DNA of 41,644 bases, from contig JAEWXF010000012.1 in the NCBI GenBank assembly GCA_023396065.1, positions 1 to 41,644 of the forward strand, written 5' to 3'. Below the pieces are notes generated by a model. The model was not told where the DNA came from, did not search any database, and was given only the letters and a program-made list of their open reading frames with translations. The translations under genes and the position numbers were made by a program. Shown piece by piece: positions 15,335-23,939 of this stretch (positions are counted from its first letter, which is position 1; every line of letters begins with the position of its first letter). This DNA is from Methanobacteriota archaeon. GTDB lineage: Archaea > Halobacteriota > Methanomicrobia > Methanomicrobiales > Methanocorpusculaceae.

Positions 15335-16965
15335 GTATGAAACTGGACAAACGGCTGTTTACTCTGCTGCTCGCCGGTATGATCATCATCATCGCCGCAG
15401 CCGGCATCCTGATCGGTCTGAAACTCGGCGGGTTTCTGGACTCGCCGTCCACAGGCCCGGGAACGGATGACTGGTATACGAACACGAGTGGTGATGAGGA
15501 AGAGGGACCATGGGGAGATAAGACCTTCACCTGGACCTATGACGGCAAAGACCGGACTCTCTCCTGTTACATCTCCAAAGAGATCTATCTGGAGTATCAG
15601 TACGGAATCCGGGATGCGGAACTGCCGAAAGATCTTATCAGCTACGCCGTACATCAGGGAGACGGCGGCGTGATACAGACGGTTGCCGCCGAACTGGAAT
15701 CCATCGCCGGCAAAGCCGGGATGACCGAACAGCAGAAACTGGATCTGGTCTTTTCGTTTGTTCAGAGCATCCGGTATCAGACCGATACGGAGTCCGGACG
15801 GTCCGCGGCATATCCCCGGACACCGGTAGGAATGCTTGCCGAAGAAACCGGAGACTCGGTCGACCATGCCGTTCTTGCTTCTGCCCTCCTTACCCAGCTC
15901 GGATACGGGACGGCGGTCATCTACTATCCTGCGACCTACGACCGGCTCACCATCATTCCCGAAGCTGCAGCTCTCGGGATGGTGGTCTCAGCCCCGCAGA
16001 ACGACCGGCCGACCTACTCGGCCCTGACCACTGCTCCTGCAAAACCGCTGACCTTCGTTCCCCGGCAGACCGGGTTCTACCCGGTATCAGGAACCGCAGC
16101 GTTCGGCAAACCTGCCGGAGCCGGTTCAGCCGACGGCTGGTATGCGGGTGACGGCACCTGGAAATCGAAAAATTACAGCGGTACACTGGGTAAAGCCACC
16201 TATACCCCGGCCACCGGTATGTTCAGTGCGGATGCAGTACCCAGACTGCCGGATAATTTCAGTGATGCAGTAACCTATCAGATTGAGAATACCGGGTGGT
16301 ATCTCCCGGTTTCTCCCTACTGGATGGTGGATACTGCATCCAAGGGGACGCCTCAGGCAGCCTATGACGGAATTGTTCCGGTAATCTCTGCTGACGATGC
16401 ACTCTGGCAGGGAAAACCCAAAGCATCCCTCCTCCCGTACGAGGAGCAGATGGCCGAAACCTTACTGCTGCATTCTGCAACCGGGGTCTCCTTCTCACCA
16501 AAACAATGGCAGACGAACACCTCTGCATACTACACCAACACCTGGTATCCGTCAGGCATTGGATGGACTGCCGAGGACAAATGGCGGCTGTACCAGAAGT
16601 TCCTTGAGATAAAGGATGTCCCTTCCACCCTGTACACTCCGTGGGGAACCGCCGAACATACGGCTCCGGTTCCGTGGAGAGTCAGTTATCTGATCCAGAA
16701 AATGGACGAGGATCACTCCGAAGAGGAGATGACGCCGTACAGTGATCTCCGGATTGCGGTGTATGCGGTTGAAGACTCAGGCGCACTGACACTGATAACA
16801 ACCGGCGGCTGGCAGGGCCAGTACAGCGCCGAGAAGTACCAGACTATCGGTCCGTTCTCTCCGGGCAGGTATGCAATCGGCGTCTTTGTCAGAAACGCCA
16901 AAGCCGAGATATCGATTGAATACAGCGGAAAGGACAGTACTACCTCATACACCGGAGGAATCTGA
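15331..16965 (+). CDS. Membrane-anchored transglutaminase-like protein lacking the catalytic Cys
   Basis: A 544-residue protein with a short cytoplasmic start, one helix (FTLLLAGMIIIIAAAGILIGL, about residues 10-30) and a large outer domain. Residues about 130-190 resemble the transglutaminase-like core (FSFVQSIRYQTD, then GDSVDHAVLASALLTQLGYG). In that core GDCxD normally carries the nucleophile; here it is Ser176. No clear His/Asp partners follow. It is therefore probably a binding or scaffold protein rather than a protease or crosslinker. Archaeal Tad-type pilus loci often carry a protein of this fold. The ATG at 15331 overlaps the preceding stop (ATGA) with GGAGGAG upstream; an upstream in-frame start at 15271 would run through the preceding gene and is rejected. 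The stop overlaps the ATPase ATG. Confidence 0.72.
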   Translation: MSMKLDKRLFTLLLAGMIIIIAAAGILIGLKLGGFLDSPSTGPGTDDWYTNTSGDEEEGPWGDKTFTWTYDGKDRTLSCYISKEIYLEYQYGIRDAELPKDLISYAVHQGDGGVIQTVAAELESIAGKAGMTEQQKLDLVFSFVQSIRYQTDTESGRSAAYPRTPVGMLAEETGDSVDHAVLASALLTQLGYGTAVIYYPATYDRLTIIPEAAALGMVVSAPQNDRPTYSALTTAPAKPLTFVPRQTGFYPVSGTAAFGKPAGAGSADGWYAGDGTWKSKNYSGTLGKATYTPATGMFSADAVPRLPDNFSDAVTYQIENTGWYLPVSPYWMVDTASKGTPQAAYDGIVPVISADDALWQGKPKASLLPYEEQMAETLLLHSATGVSFSPKQWQTNTSAYYTNTWYPSGIGWTAEDKWRLYQKFLEIKDVPSTLYTPWGTAEHTAPVPWRVSYLIQKMDEDHSEEEMTPYSDLRIAVYAVEDSGALTLITTGGWQGQYSAEKYQTIGPFSPGRYAIGVFVRNAKAEISIEYSGKDSTTSYTGGI

Positions 16966-18746
16966 TGAAAATCCCGCTTCCCGTACGGAAAAAATCCGGG
17001 GACACAACCGAGCCGAACCCCAAAAAATCCCCCGGTTTTGGGAAGCTGTTCTCCGGAAAAGACGATACGCTGACTGAGGAGAAGAAATCATTTTTCGGCT
17101 CGCTGTTCGCAAAGAAGCCGGAAACTGATCCGGTTTTCGAAGAAGAACCGGATTCCAAAAAATCCCCCGGTTTTGGGAAGCTGTTCTCCGGAAAAGATGA
17201 TACGCTGACTGAGGAGAAGAAATCATTTTTCGGCTCGCTGTTCGCAAAAAAGCCGGAAGCTGACCCGGTTTTCGAAGAAAAACCGCAGGTCGTGGAACTC
17301 CCTCCCTTTGAAACAGAGTATGAGGTCCTTGACCGGTACTGGCTGACCCCGCCGTTTTCCTACGCCAACATCTACCGTGACGACGTTTCTCACATTCATT
17401 ACCAGATAATCGAACCGAAAATCAGCGAAAAAGAGCTGGTCATCCTGGAAGAAACCTTCGAACAGCTCAGGTCGATGCTTGTCTACGACACCGTCAGAAA
17501 ACGCGGCGAGTTCGGGCTGGACCGGCAGTTTCTCAGAGCCGTGATCACCTCATTCGATCCGGACATCCCCGCGGACCGCGTGGACATCCTCATCTACTAT
17601 CTCACCCGAAACTTCCTCGGATACGGCAGACTGGACCCGCTGATGCATGACGACAAAATCGAGGATATCACCTGTAACGGGGCGGATATTCCGATCTTTC
17701 TGTATCACCGCAGGTTTGCCAATGTCGAGACGAACTGTATCTTTGACAGTCAGGAACTCAACAAATACGTACTCAAACTTGCCCAGAAAGCAGACAAACA
17801 GCTCTCTCTGACGACTCCGCTAATCGACGCGGCACTCCCCGACGGAAGCCGTGCCCAGCTGACCTACTCGGATATTATCTCATCCAAAGGCAGTTCGTTT
17901 ACCATCCGGAAGTTCAAGGCAGATCCGATGACCCCGGTAGACCTGATCACCTCTAACACCTACAGCAGTGAACTGATGGCGCATATCTGGCTTGCCGTGG
18001 AAAACCGCAAAAGTATGATCATCGCCGGAGGGACGGCAAGCGGTAAAACCTCGACGATGAACGCAGCGTCCTTTTTCATTCCGTCGGTTGCAAAGATCGT
18101 ATCCATCGAAGATACCCGCGAAATTCAGCTGCCGCATACCAACTGGCTGCCGATGAAGACGCGGGAAAGCATCGCCAATGTCTCGGGAACCGGCAACATC
18201 AGTATGTTTTCTCTGTTAAAAGCTGCTCTGCGGCAGCGGCCTGAGTACATCATTGTCGGAGAGGTCCGCGGTGAAGAAGCACAAACACTGTTTCAGGCTA
18301 TGAACACCGGCCACACCACCTACTCCACCCTTCATGCAGGAAACGTTAAGGAAGCTATCAATCGTCTGACGCATAACCCCATCAATGTCCCGGTCGCCAT
18401 GTTCGGGGCACTGAACCTTATCCTTGTGCAGAGCCTCTTATACGGCGAAGGAAAAGGGTTCCGCCGCTGCCTTTCACTGAACGAAATCTCGGTCACCGAG
18501 GACCGGATCGAGTGGCAGCCGTTGTTTGTCTGGGATCATACCACCGACCGGTTTGTCAAAACCTATCAGACGTCTGCGGTCTTTGACAACATCGCGTATC
18601 AAAATAACTGGTCGGCGGACCAGCTCACAGAAAAACTTGCCCGCCGTCAGGCAGCTTTGGATGTGATGGTCGCCGGAGACCAGACCTCTCTTCAGCAGGT
18701 TGAATCCGCCATTCTGGAAACAATCATTCAGGAGACCACGGCGTAG
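16965..18746 (+). CDS. Type IV pilus/type II secretion ATPase (GspE/VirB11/TadA-like)
   Basis: A 593-residue motor ATPase for pilus assembly. The conserved part starts at about residue 110 and contains GGTASGKT (Walker A, about 355-362), SIEDTREIQLPH (Asp box), YIIVGEVRGEE (Walker B) and MNTGHTTYSTLHAG (His box), all intact. Before it is a charged N-terminal region with a 45-residue tandem repeat and four KKS-F-G-LF motifs, described separately. It is followed directly by the platform protein gene, with its stop touching the next ATG. It should power pilin insertion and extraction at the membrane base; no separate retraction ATPase is seen in this locus. Confidence 0.93.
   Translation: MKIPLPVRKKSGDTTEPNPKKSPGFGKLFSGKDDTLTEEKKSFFGSLFAKKPETDPVFEEEPDSKKSPGFGKLFSGKDDTLTEEKKSFFGSLFAKKPEADPVFEEKPQVVELPPFETEYEVLDRYWLTPPFSYANIYRDDVSHIHYQIIEPKISEKELVILEETFEQLRSMLVYDTVRKRGEFGLDRQFLRAVITSFDPDIPADRVDILIYYLTRNFLGYGRLDPLMHDDKIEDITCNGADIPIFLYHRRFANVETNCIFDSQELNKYVLKLAQKADKQLSLTTPLIDAALPDGSRAQLTYSDIISSKGSSFTIRKFKADPMTPVDLITSNTYSSELMAHIWLAVENRKSMIIAGGTASGKTSTMNAASFFIPSVAKIVSIEDTREIQLPHTNWLPMKTRESIANVSGTGNISMFSLLKAALRQRPEYIIVGEVRGEEAQTLFQAMNTGHTTYSTLHAGNVKEAINRLTHNPINVPVAMFGALNLILVQSLLYGEGKGFRRCLSLNEISVTEDRIEWQPLFVWDHTTDRFVKTYQTSAVFDNIAYQNNWSADQLTEKLARRQAALDVMVAGDQTSLQQVESAILETIIQETTA
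17020..17285 (+). repeat. 135-bp tandem duplication inside the ATPase N-terminus
   Basis: Two nearly identical units at 17020-17154 and 17155-17285, period 135 bp (45 codons), each beginning CCAAAAAATCCCCC. Each unit encodes KKSPGFGKLFSGKDD... followed by KKSFFGSLFAKKPE..., so the motif KKS(P)xFGxLF occurs four times. Only a few bases differ between units, which points to a recent in-frame duplication. Confidence 0.95.
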
Positions 18747-20552
18747 ATGGCAGAGGAACCGGATTTTCTGGACAGAATCCTGATCAATCAGGAGATGCAA
18801 AGGACACTGCGTGCGGCCCACATTACTGTCCCGGTCCAGCAGTATATGATGCTGTCCGTCCTGCTGACGATTCTTTCGGCACTGCTTATTCTGACGGTCG
18901 GCGTCCTGCTGTTCGTCTTTGACATCACCGTTCCGTCGCTTTCTTTCCTGCCGGGATGGCTGCTCCTCCTGTTTGCCTGTATTCTTATTCCGTCGGGCGT
19001 GTTTCTGTCGCTCTACTACTATCCCCGGCTTGAAGCACAGGGGCGCAAAACCCGGATCGAGATGGATCTCCCCTATGCTATCACCTATATGCAGGCTTTA
19101 TCCTCTACGATCACTCTGTATGATATCTTCCGCAGTGTCTACGATGCTGCCGATCTCTACGGGGAAGTTTCCCGGGAATGCGGCCTGATCGTCCGGGATG
19201 TGGAGCTTTTCGGCGATGATTTGCTGACGGCGATGGAGAATACCCTGAAGATTACACCGTCGGAAAATTTCCGGGAGCTTCTCAATGATCTGATGCTGGT
19301 ATACCGCAGCGGCGGAAACCTTACCAACTTTTTCAATGCAAAGTCCGAGTCATACCGGGAGCTTGCCAGACAGGAGCTGGAGGCGCTGCTTCAGTTCCTG
19401 GAGATGATTGCAGAGATCTACGTGACTGCGTTCGTTGCAGGGCCGATTGCCCTGATTATCATGCTGGTCGCCCAGAATTTGTCCGGTCAGAGCCAGATGG
19501 AAGGGATTCTGCCGATGATGTACATCGGTCTTCCGCTGGGTGCTATCACCCTGATTGTCATTCTGTATATCCTTCTGCCGCCGGACAATCTTGATATTGC
19601 CCGCCGCGAGATCCGCGACAGTGAGTACGGGGCAGAGCTTCTGGATGCGGGAACCCGGACTGCTCCGGACGCTGCGTTTCTCAAGCAGCTCAACAACAGA
19701 AAACAGCTGCTCAAACTCCTGGATATCCTCCGGCATCCGGTCCGGTTCTTTATCTCGGATTATGCTATCGGGATGGTTATCGGTTGTCTGGCTGCGGTTG
19801 TGATCTTTCTGTCGTATCTGACAGGGTCGTTTGCGTCAATGTTTCCTTCCTATACCTTTGAAGTGCTTCTCTGTCTGATGATCGGGACGGTGATGTTTCC
19901 GGTGATGATTGCCTATGAGATCCGCCGCAGGTATGTGAACAAAGTGGAGACGCAGCTGCCTGAGTTTCTCCGGGAGATTGCCGATATGCGTGATATTGGT
20001 ATGACGCTGCAGGGCGCCATTTTTCTGATATCCGGCAATAAAACCGGTGTTCTTTCATCTGAGGTGAAAGTGGTCTCCGAGGAGCTCCGCTACGGTGCGT
20101 CCCTTTCCGGGGCGCTGGTCAGGATGGAGGAACGTATCGGTCTGGTGTCGGTGAAACGGGCGGTTTCGCTGCTGGTGAAGGCCAGTGAGGTTACGGATTA
20201 TATCCGTGAGATTCTGACGATCGCCATTGCTGATCTGGAACATTATGTGAAGATGAAATCAAAGAGGATGAACGTTTCGTTCGTGTATCTGGCGGTGATT
20301 TATCTTTCCTACGGTATTTACCTGTATTCGTCGTATCAGATGAACACGGCGTTTATTTCCAGTTTTTCCGCATATGACATCACGTTTGATATCAGTTCCA
20401 ATGTGTCGGATATGTTCCATATCGGGATTATTCTTGCATTTTTTTCCGGGATAATGGCGGGACAGCTGTCTTCAAACAGTGTTTTGTGCGGTCTGAAACA
20501 TTCGATCATTCTGCTTGCCGCAACCGTGGTGATGTTTGTCTATATTATTTAG
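18747..20552 (+). CDS. Pilus assembly platform membrane protein (TadC/GspF-like, T2SF domains)
   Basis: A 601-residue polytopic protein with two T2SF-like cytoplasmic blocks. One lies around residues 100-205 (ITYMQALSSTITLYDIF, EFRELLNDLMLVYRSGGNLTNFF in outline). The second follows a membrane pair (PVRFFISDYAIGMVIG) and contains FLREIADMRDIGMTLQGAIF. Hydrophobic helices lie near 32-90, 225-275, 325-375 and 505-600. It is the inner-membrane base on which the ATPase acts. The ATG immediately follows the ATPase stop. Archaeal Tad-like systems often split this protein in two; here the two halves are joined in one chain. Confidence 0.9.
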   Translation: MAEEPDFLDRILINQEMQRTLRAAHITVPVQQYMMLSVLLTILSALLILTVGVLLFVFDITVPSLSFLPGWLLLLFACILIPSGVFLSLYYYPRLEAQGRKTRIEMDLPYAITYMQALSSTITLYDIFRSVYDAADLYGEVSRECGLIVRDVELFGDDLLTAMENTLKITPSENFRELLNDLMLVYRSGGNLTNFFNAKSESYRELARQELEALLQFLEMIAEIYVTAFVAGPIALIIMLVAQNLSGQSQMEGILPMMYIGLPLGAITLIVILYILLPPDNLDIARREIRDSEYGAELLDAGTRTAPDAAFLKQLNNRKQLLKLLDILRHPVRFFISDYAIGMVIGCLAAVVIFLSYLTGSFASMFPSYTFEVLLCLMIGTVMFPVMIAYEIRRRYVNKVETQLPEFLREIADMRDIGMTLQGAIFLISGNKTGVLSSEVKVVSEELRYGASLSGALVRMEERIGLVSVKRAVSLLVKASEVTDYIREILTIAIADLEHYVKMKSKRMNVSFVYLAVIYLSYGIYLYSSYQMNTAFISSFSAYDITFDISSNVSDMFHIGIILAFFSGIMAGQLSSNSVLCGLKHSIILLAATVVMFVYII

Positions 20553-20561
20553 AGGGAGTGT

Positions 20562-20990
20562 ATGAAGTACGATACAGCTGATGAAGGAGTCACTTCGGTG
20601 GTCGGTGAGATGCTGATTCTTGCCCTGGTGATTATTCTTGTGTCACTTTTTGCCAGTTCTGCGTTTCAGCTGATTCCCGGTGACCGGGAGACGGTTGTGG
20701 ATGTGTCGATGAATCTGAGTTCTGATATGAAGATGATGTATTTCTGGCATAAGGGAGGCGACTGGGTGGACCCGGCCGAGCTTTCTGTGACGGTTACTCC
20801 CAAGGACCGGAACGCAACGAAGCGGACAATTAAGATTACGAATGTTACCGATTATGCCGGGAACGGTTCGGCGATCTTTGATCTGGGCGGCCGGCTTACC
20901 GCAGAGTCTGTTCAGGTGTTTCAATCCGGGGATGAGATACGGCTGGTTACGCCGAAGAATGTGATTTTTGCCGGGACGGTGCGGCCGTGA
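20562..20990 (+). CDS. Small pilin-like protein (class III signal peptide)
   Basis: 142 residues. The leader MKYDTADEG is followed by VTSVVGEMLILALVIILVSLFASSAF, so cleavage after Gly9 is expected. The short head has FWHKGGDWVDPAELSVTV, the same 'H-x-GGD' motif as the leftward pilins, which ties it to that family despite the VTSVVG variant of the helix start. GAGGGAG precedes the ATG. Probably a minor pilin or pilus-tip component, first of four pilin-like genes behind the platform gene. Confidence 0.82.
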   Translation: MKYDTADEGVTSVVGEMLILALVIILVSLFASSAFQLIPGDRETVVDVSMNLSSDMKMMYFWHKGGDWVDPAELSVTVTPKDRNATKRTIKITNVTDYAGNGSAIFDLGGRLTAESVQVFQSGDEIRLVTPKNVIFAGTVRP

Positions 20991-21745
20991 TGCGGACAGC
21001 GGATGCGGATGATGCGGTTTCTACGGTGATTGCCCTGATGCTGGTTCTTGCAATTGTTGCGACCTGTATGGCGATCTACTCGGCGACGTATGTGCCGGGA
21101 CTGAAGCAGCAGGCGGAGATTACCCACAGTGAGGATGTGAAGTTTGCGTTTGAGCGGTTTTCCGCGGATGCGGATGCTATCTACAGTCTGGGAAAGGCCG
21201 CCCAGTTTTCGGAGCCGTTGTCGCTTGGCGGCGGTGATGTTCTGCTGAGTCCGGTCCGGTCCAGCGGTACGGTGGAGATCAGCCGGCCGGTTTCCGTCGG
21301 GGATCTGTATATCAATGGTACGTGGCATTCGTCGATTGACCGGGTTCGTGTTGTGTATACGCCTTCGTATTCTTCGTGGGACCTGCAGGGATATTCCTGG
21401 GAGAATGGTCTTGTCTGGGTTACGAAGGGGGAGAAGAAGACTCCGGCAACTCTTTCCCTGTATACGGTTTCCGAGGGGAAGAAGCGGGAGTCGGAGATTC
21501 TTGCGGAGTCGTTTGTACGTATGAGTGAAAATTTTGTGGTGGTATCTATGTATCCTGAGACGAAAAACAGTATTACCGGTACCGGTATTGCAAAACTGCG
21601 GTTGCATGCAACCGAGTCAGAGCCGATTCAGATTCCCGTTGGGGAGTCGGTAAAAATTGTGGATTCTTCCGGACGGGAGTATCCGTTCCCGGCCGCAGGC
21701 GGGTATACGCTGCGGCAGGTGTCGGTGGGGGTGAGTGTGGAATGA
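20990..21745 (+). CDS. Pilin-like protein with DAVSTVIA helix
   Basis: 251 residues. The leader MRTADADDA precedes VSTVIALMLVLAIVATCMAIYSATYVP; cleavage after Ala9 fits the acidic-Ala pattern. The helix has a Cys and lacks the PVIG of the main pilins. The head is long and beta-rich with two aromatic stretches (YTPSYSSWDLQGYSW). It resembles archaeal FlaG/FlaF-like or minor pilin proteins in layout only. The ATG shares one base with the previous stop (TGATG); a GTG three bases upstream is the alternative. Confidence 0.75.
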   Translation: MRTADADDAVSTVIALMLVLAIVATCMAIYSATYVPGLKQQAEITHSEDVKFAFERFSADADAIYSLGKAAQFSEPLSLGGGDVLLSPVRSSGTVEISRPVSVGDLYINGTWHSSIDRVRVVYTPSYSSWDLQGYSWENGLVWVTKGEKKTPATLSLYTVSEGKKRESEILAESFVRMSENFVVVSMYPETKNSITGTGIAKLRLHATESEPIQIPVGESVKIVDSSGREYPFPAAGGYTLRQVSVGVSVE

Positions 21746-22230
21746 GGATCAGCCGTGATTCTGCGGTGTCTCCGGTGATCGGGGTGATGCTGCTTCTTGC
21801 GCTGGTGATTATTTTTGCTGCGGTTCTTGCGGCGTTTGCCGGAGGTCTTGCGGAGCGGCCGGAAGGGACGCCGTCGGTTGAGCTTGCGGTGTATACTGCC
21901 GGGTCGGGGGAGGAGTTCCGGATGATATTTGAGCACCGGGGAGGTGATATTCTGACGGCTGAGGAGTGCCGGGTTTCTACGCGGATTAAAGTTGCGGACG
22001 CCCGGGATGTGGAGAGTTCGTTCTCTGCGGATACGCTGGAGTATGGTTCCTGGCGGCCCGGCGAGAGCCTGAGTACTGAGAATCTGACGAATACTGCCCG
22101 GCTTTTGAAGGTGTCGAAGGGGACACTGGAGGGGTATGCCGAGCGGTCGGTGCCGGCTGATGTCCGGGTATATCATGTTCCGACGAATGCGATTTTGTTT
22201 TCGGGAACGGTTCTTTTGGAGGAGAGATGA
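21742..22230 (+). CDS. Archaeal type IV pilin-like protein (DUF1628 family)
   Basis: 162 residues with leader MRISRDSA and a standard helix, VSPVIGVMLLLALVIIFAAV. Residue -2 is Ser rather than the usual charged residue, though -3 is Asp. The head carries IFEHRGGDILTAEECRVSTRI, again the HxGGD motif. It overlaps the previous gene by ATGA and ends at the next start. A minor pilin is likely, because it sits with the assembly genes rather than in the four-pilin operon. Confidence 0.82.
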   Translation: MRISRDSAVSPVIGVMLLLALVIIFAAVLAAFAGGLAERPEGTPSVELAVYTAGSGEEFRMIFEHRGGDILTAEECRVSTRIKVADARDVESSFSADTLEYGSWRPGESLSTENLTNTARLLKVSKGTLEGYAERSVPADVRVYHVPTNAILFSGTVLLEER

Positions 22231-22727
22231 TGTCTTTGCGTATGTCTGATGATGCGGTGTCTGAGGTTGTGGGTGTTCTTTTGATGCTGACGGTTACGAT
22301 TCTTTTGGTGAGTCTTGCTGCGGTTGCGCTGAGCGGTTCGGTGAGTGATAAGGATTTGCCGATTCAGTCGACGATTGTTGCGACGGGGTTTGATGAGGAT
22401 GATGTGGTGTTTGAAAATATGGCGGGGGATTCGTTCCTGCTGGATCATCTTGATGTCCGGCTGGGAATTCGTGAGGATTCGTCACGATATATTACTCTGA
22501 AGGGTTCGGATCCTGCGAAGTATCTGGAGAGTTATTCCGGGGAGAGGTCTATTGGTCTGGGAGATAGGTTTTTGCTTGTTGCAACGGAGAATTATGATGC
22601 AGATACTCTCTGCTGGGGTCCCCGCGATGCGAATTTTACCGGGAAATCCGGTCAGCATCTGACCTACAGGTTCCTTGACCGGGCGTCGGGGAATCCGGTG
22701 ACGTCAGGGGAGATTGCTATTCCGTGA
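22227..22727 (+). CDS. Small pilin-like protein (DAVSEVVG helix)
   Basis: 166 residues. The leader ends MSDDA and is followed by VSEVVGVLLMLTVTILLVSLAAVAL. The second helix residues are S-E, placing Glu at mature position 3 rather than the canonical position 5, as far as can be counted. The head has FENMAGDSFLLDHLDVRLG, a weakened form of the shared motif. Two ATGs in a row (22227, 22230) are possible; GGAGG lies 4 or 7 nt upstream. The stop is followed within 10 bases by the btuF-like start, so the two are cotranscribed. Confidence 0.75.
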   Translation: MMSLRMSDDAVSEVVGVLLMLTVTILLVSLAAVALSGSVSDKDLPIQSTIVATGFDEDDVVFENMAGDSFLLDHLDVRLGIREDSSRYITLKGSDPAKYLESYSGERSIGLGDRFLLVATENYDADTLCWGPRDANFTGKSGQHLTYRFLDRASGNPVTSGEIAIP

Positions 22728-22736
22728 GTGATTATG

Positions 22737-23726
22737 ATGAAGAAAGGATGGTGTGTTGTTCTGCTGCTGGCTGTTGTTCTGACGGCTGCGGTTCCGGCGG
22801 TTTCGGCCGCGCCGTTTGTGACGGTGACTGATACCTACGGGGTTTCCGTGGAGATTCCCGCGCAGCCGGAGAGGATTGTGTCGCTTGCTCCGTCCAATAC
22901 GGAGATTTTGTTTGCTCTGGGTCTTGGCGGGAAGGTTGCAGGCGTGACGGATTACTGTAATTATCCGGCGGAGACGGCAGAGATTGCAAAGGTCGGCGGG
23001 TATTCGACGGTGAATGTGGAACGGGTGGTTGCGCTGAATCCGGATGTGGTGTTTGCTTCCGACGGGAACTCGAAGGAGGTTGTGGAGCATCTGAAGACGC
23101 TTGGTCTCGCGGTGGTTGCGGTGAAGAATGCGGAGTCGATTGCGGATACGTATGCGGATATCCGGCTGATCGGTACGGCGGCGGGTGTTCCGGAGGCGGC
23201 GGAGGTGCTGGTCGGAAATATTTCCCGGCAGATTGCATCGGTTGCGGAGCAGGCGGCAGGGCTGTCCCGCCCGAAGGTGGTTCATATGGTGTGGCATGAC
23301 CCGATTATGGTGAGTGCCGCAAATACCTTTCAGGATGAGATGATTACGGCGGCCGGCGGAGTGAATGCGTTTGCAAATGAGAGCGGCTGGGCAACGATTC
23401 AGCTGGAACGGTTTTTAACGGTGAATCCTGAGGTGATTGTGGTGTCGGGTCAGCACGGAAGCGGGGATGTGTCCCGGGATGCAGTTTTGCAGGATCCACG
23501 GTTTTCTTCGGTGAGTGCCGTGAAGAATAACCGGATTGTGGTGATGGATGCGGATATTCTGGGCCGGGCGGGACCGAGAATCGGTGACGGTATTGCGCAG
23601 ATGGCATCAGAGATTCATGCGGGAGGGACGGCGGAGACGGCAGCGACGAAAGCCTCCGGTTTTGCACTGCTGACGGTGGTTGCGGGGCTGTGCTGTGCCG
23701 GGTTTCTTCTCCGGGGCAGACGGTAG
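22737..23726 (+). CDS. BtuF-like periplasmic/pseudoperiplasmic substrate-binding protein with C-terminal anchor
   Basis: About 329 residues. A signal peptide (KKGWCVVLLLAVVLTAAVPAVSA) is followed by a class III binding protein fold: TYGVSVEIPAQPERIVSLAPSNTEILFALG at its start, TDYCNYP, VVALNPDVVFAS and a C-lobe with LERFLTVNPEVIVV. This family binds cobalamin, haem or Fe-siderophores. TDYC..P and the overall look favour BtuF-type corrinoid binding. Instead of a lipobox it ends with ASGFALLTVVAGLCCAGFLLRGRR, one helix plus basic tail like a PGF-CTERM signal with SGF. No BtuC/BtuD gene is beside it. GTG at 22728, ATG at 22734 and ATG at 22737 are all possible starts. Confidence 0.8.
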   Translation: MKKGWCVVLLLAVVLTAAVPAVSAAPFVTVTDTYGVSVEIPAQPERIVSLAPSNTEILFALGLGGKVAGVTDYCNYPAETAEIAKVGGYSTVNVERVVALNPDVVFASDGNSKEVVEHLKTLGLAVVAVKNAESIADTYADIRLIGTAAGVPEAAEVLVGNISRQIASVAEQAAGLSRPKVVHMVWHDPIMVSAANTFQDEMITAAGGVNAFANESGWATIQLERFLTVNPEVIVVSGQHGSGDVSRDAVLQDPRFSSVSAVKNNRIVVMDADILGRAGPRIGDGIAQMASEIHAGGTAETAATKASGFALLTVVAGLCCAGFLLRGRR

Positions 23727-23939
23727 AGATACATACGGGACACCGTGAGAAAAACCAAATGAAACATACCAGCGGTCCTCCAAGGGCGAATCCCCAAACC
23801 CCCCAGCATAGACACAGAAAAGAGAGAGAAGGATAGAGATTCTTTTTTTACCGCTGATCTGTTACACTACAGAATACGATTCATCCCCATATAAACCCCC
23901 TACCGCGCGTACTGAAAGTGCCCGAAAATGAAATTAGCC
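23727..23939. other. Convergent spacer between the pilus operon and the cupin gene
   Basis: 213 bp without coding signal. A T7 run on the plus strand (about 23844-23850) can end the rightward pilus/btuF transcript. The C-rich patch before it (CCCCAAACCCCCCAGC) has no clear hairpin partner. Confidence 0.4.
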
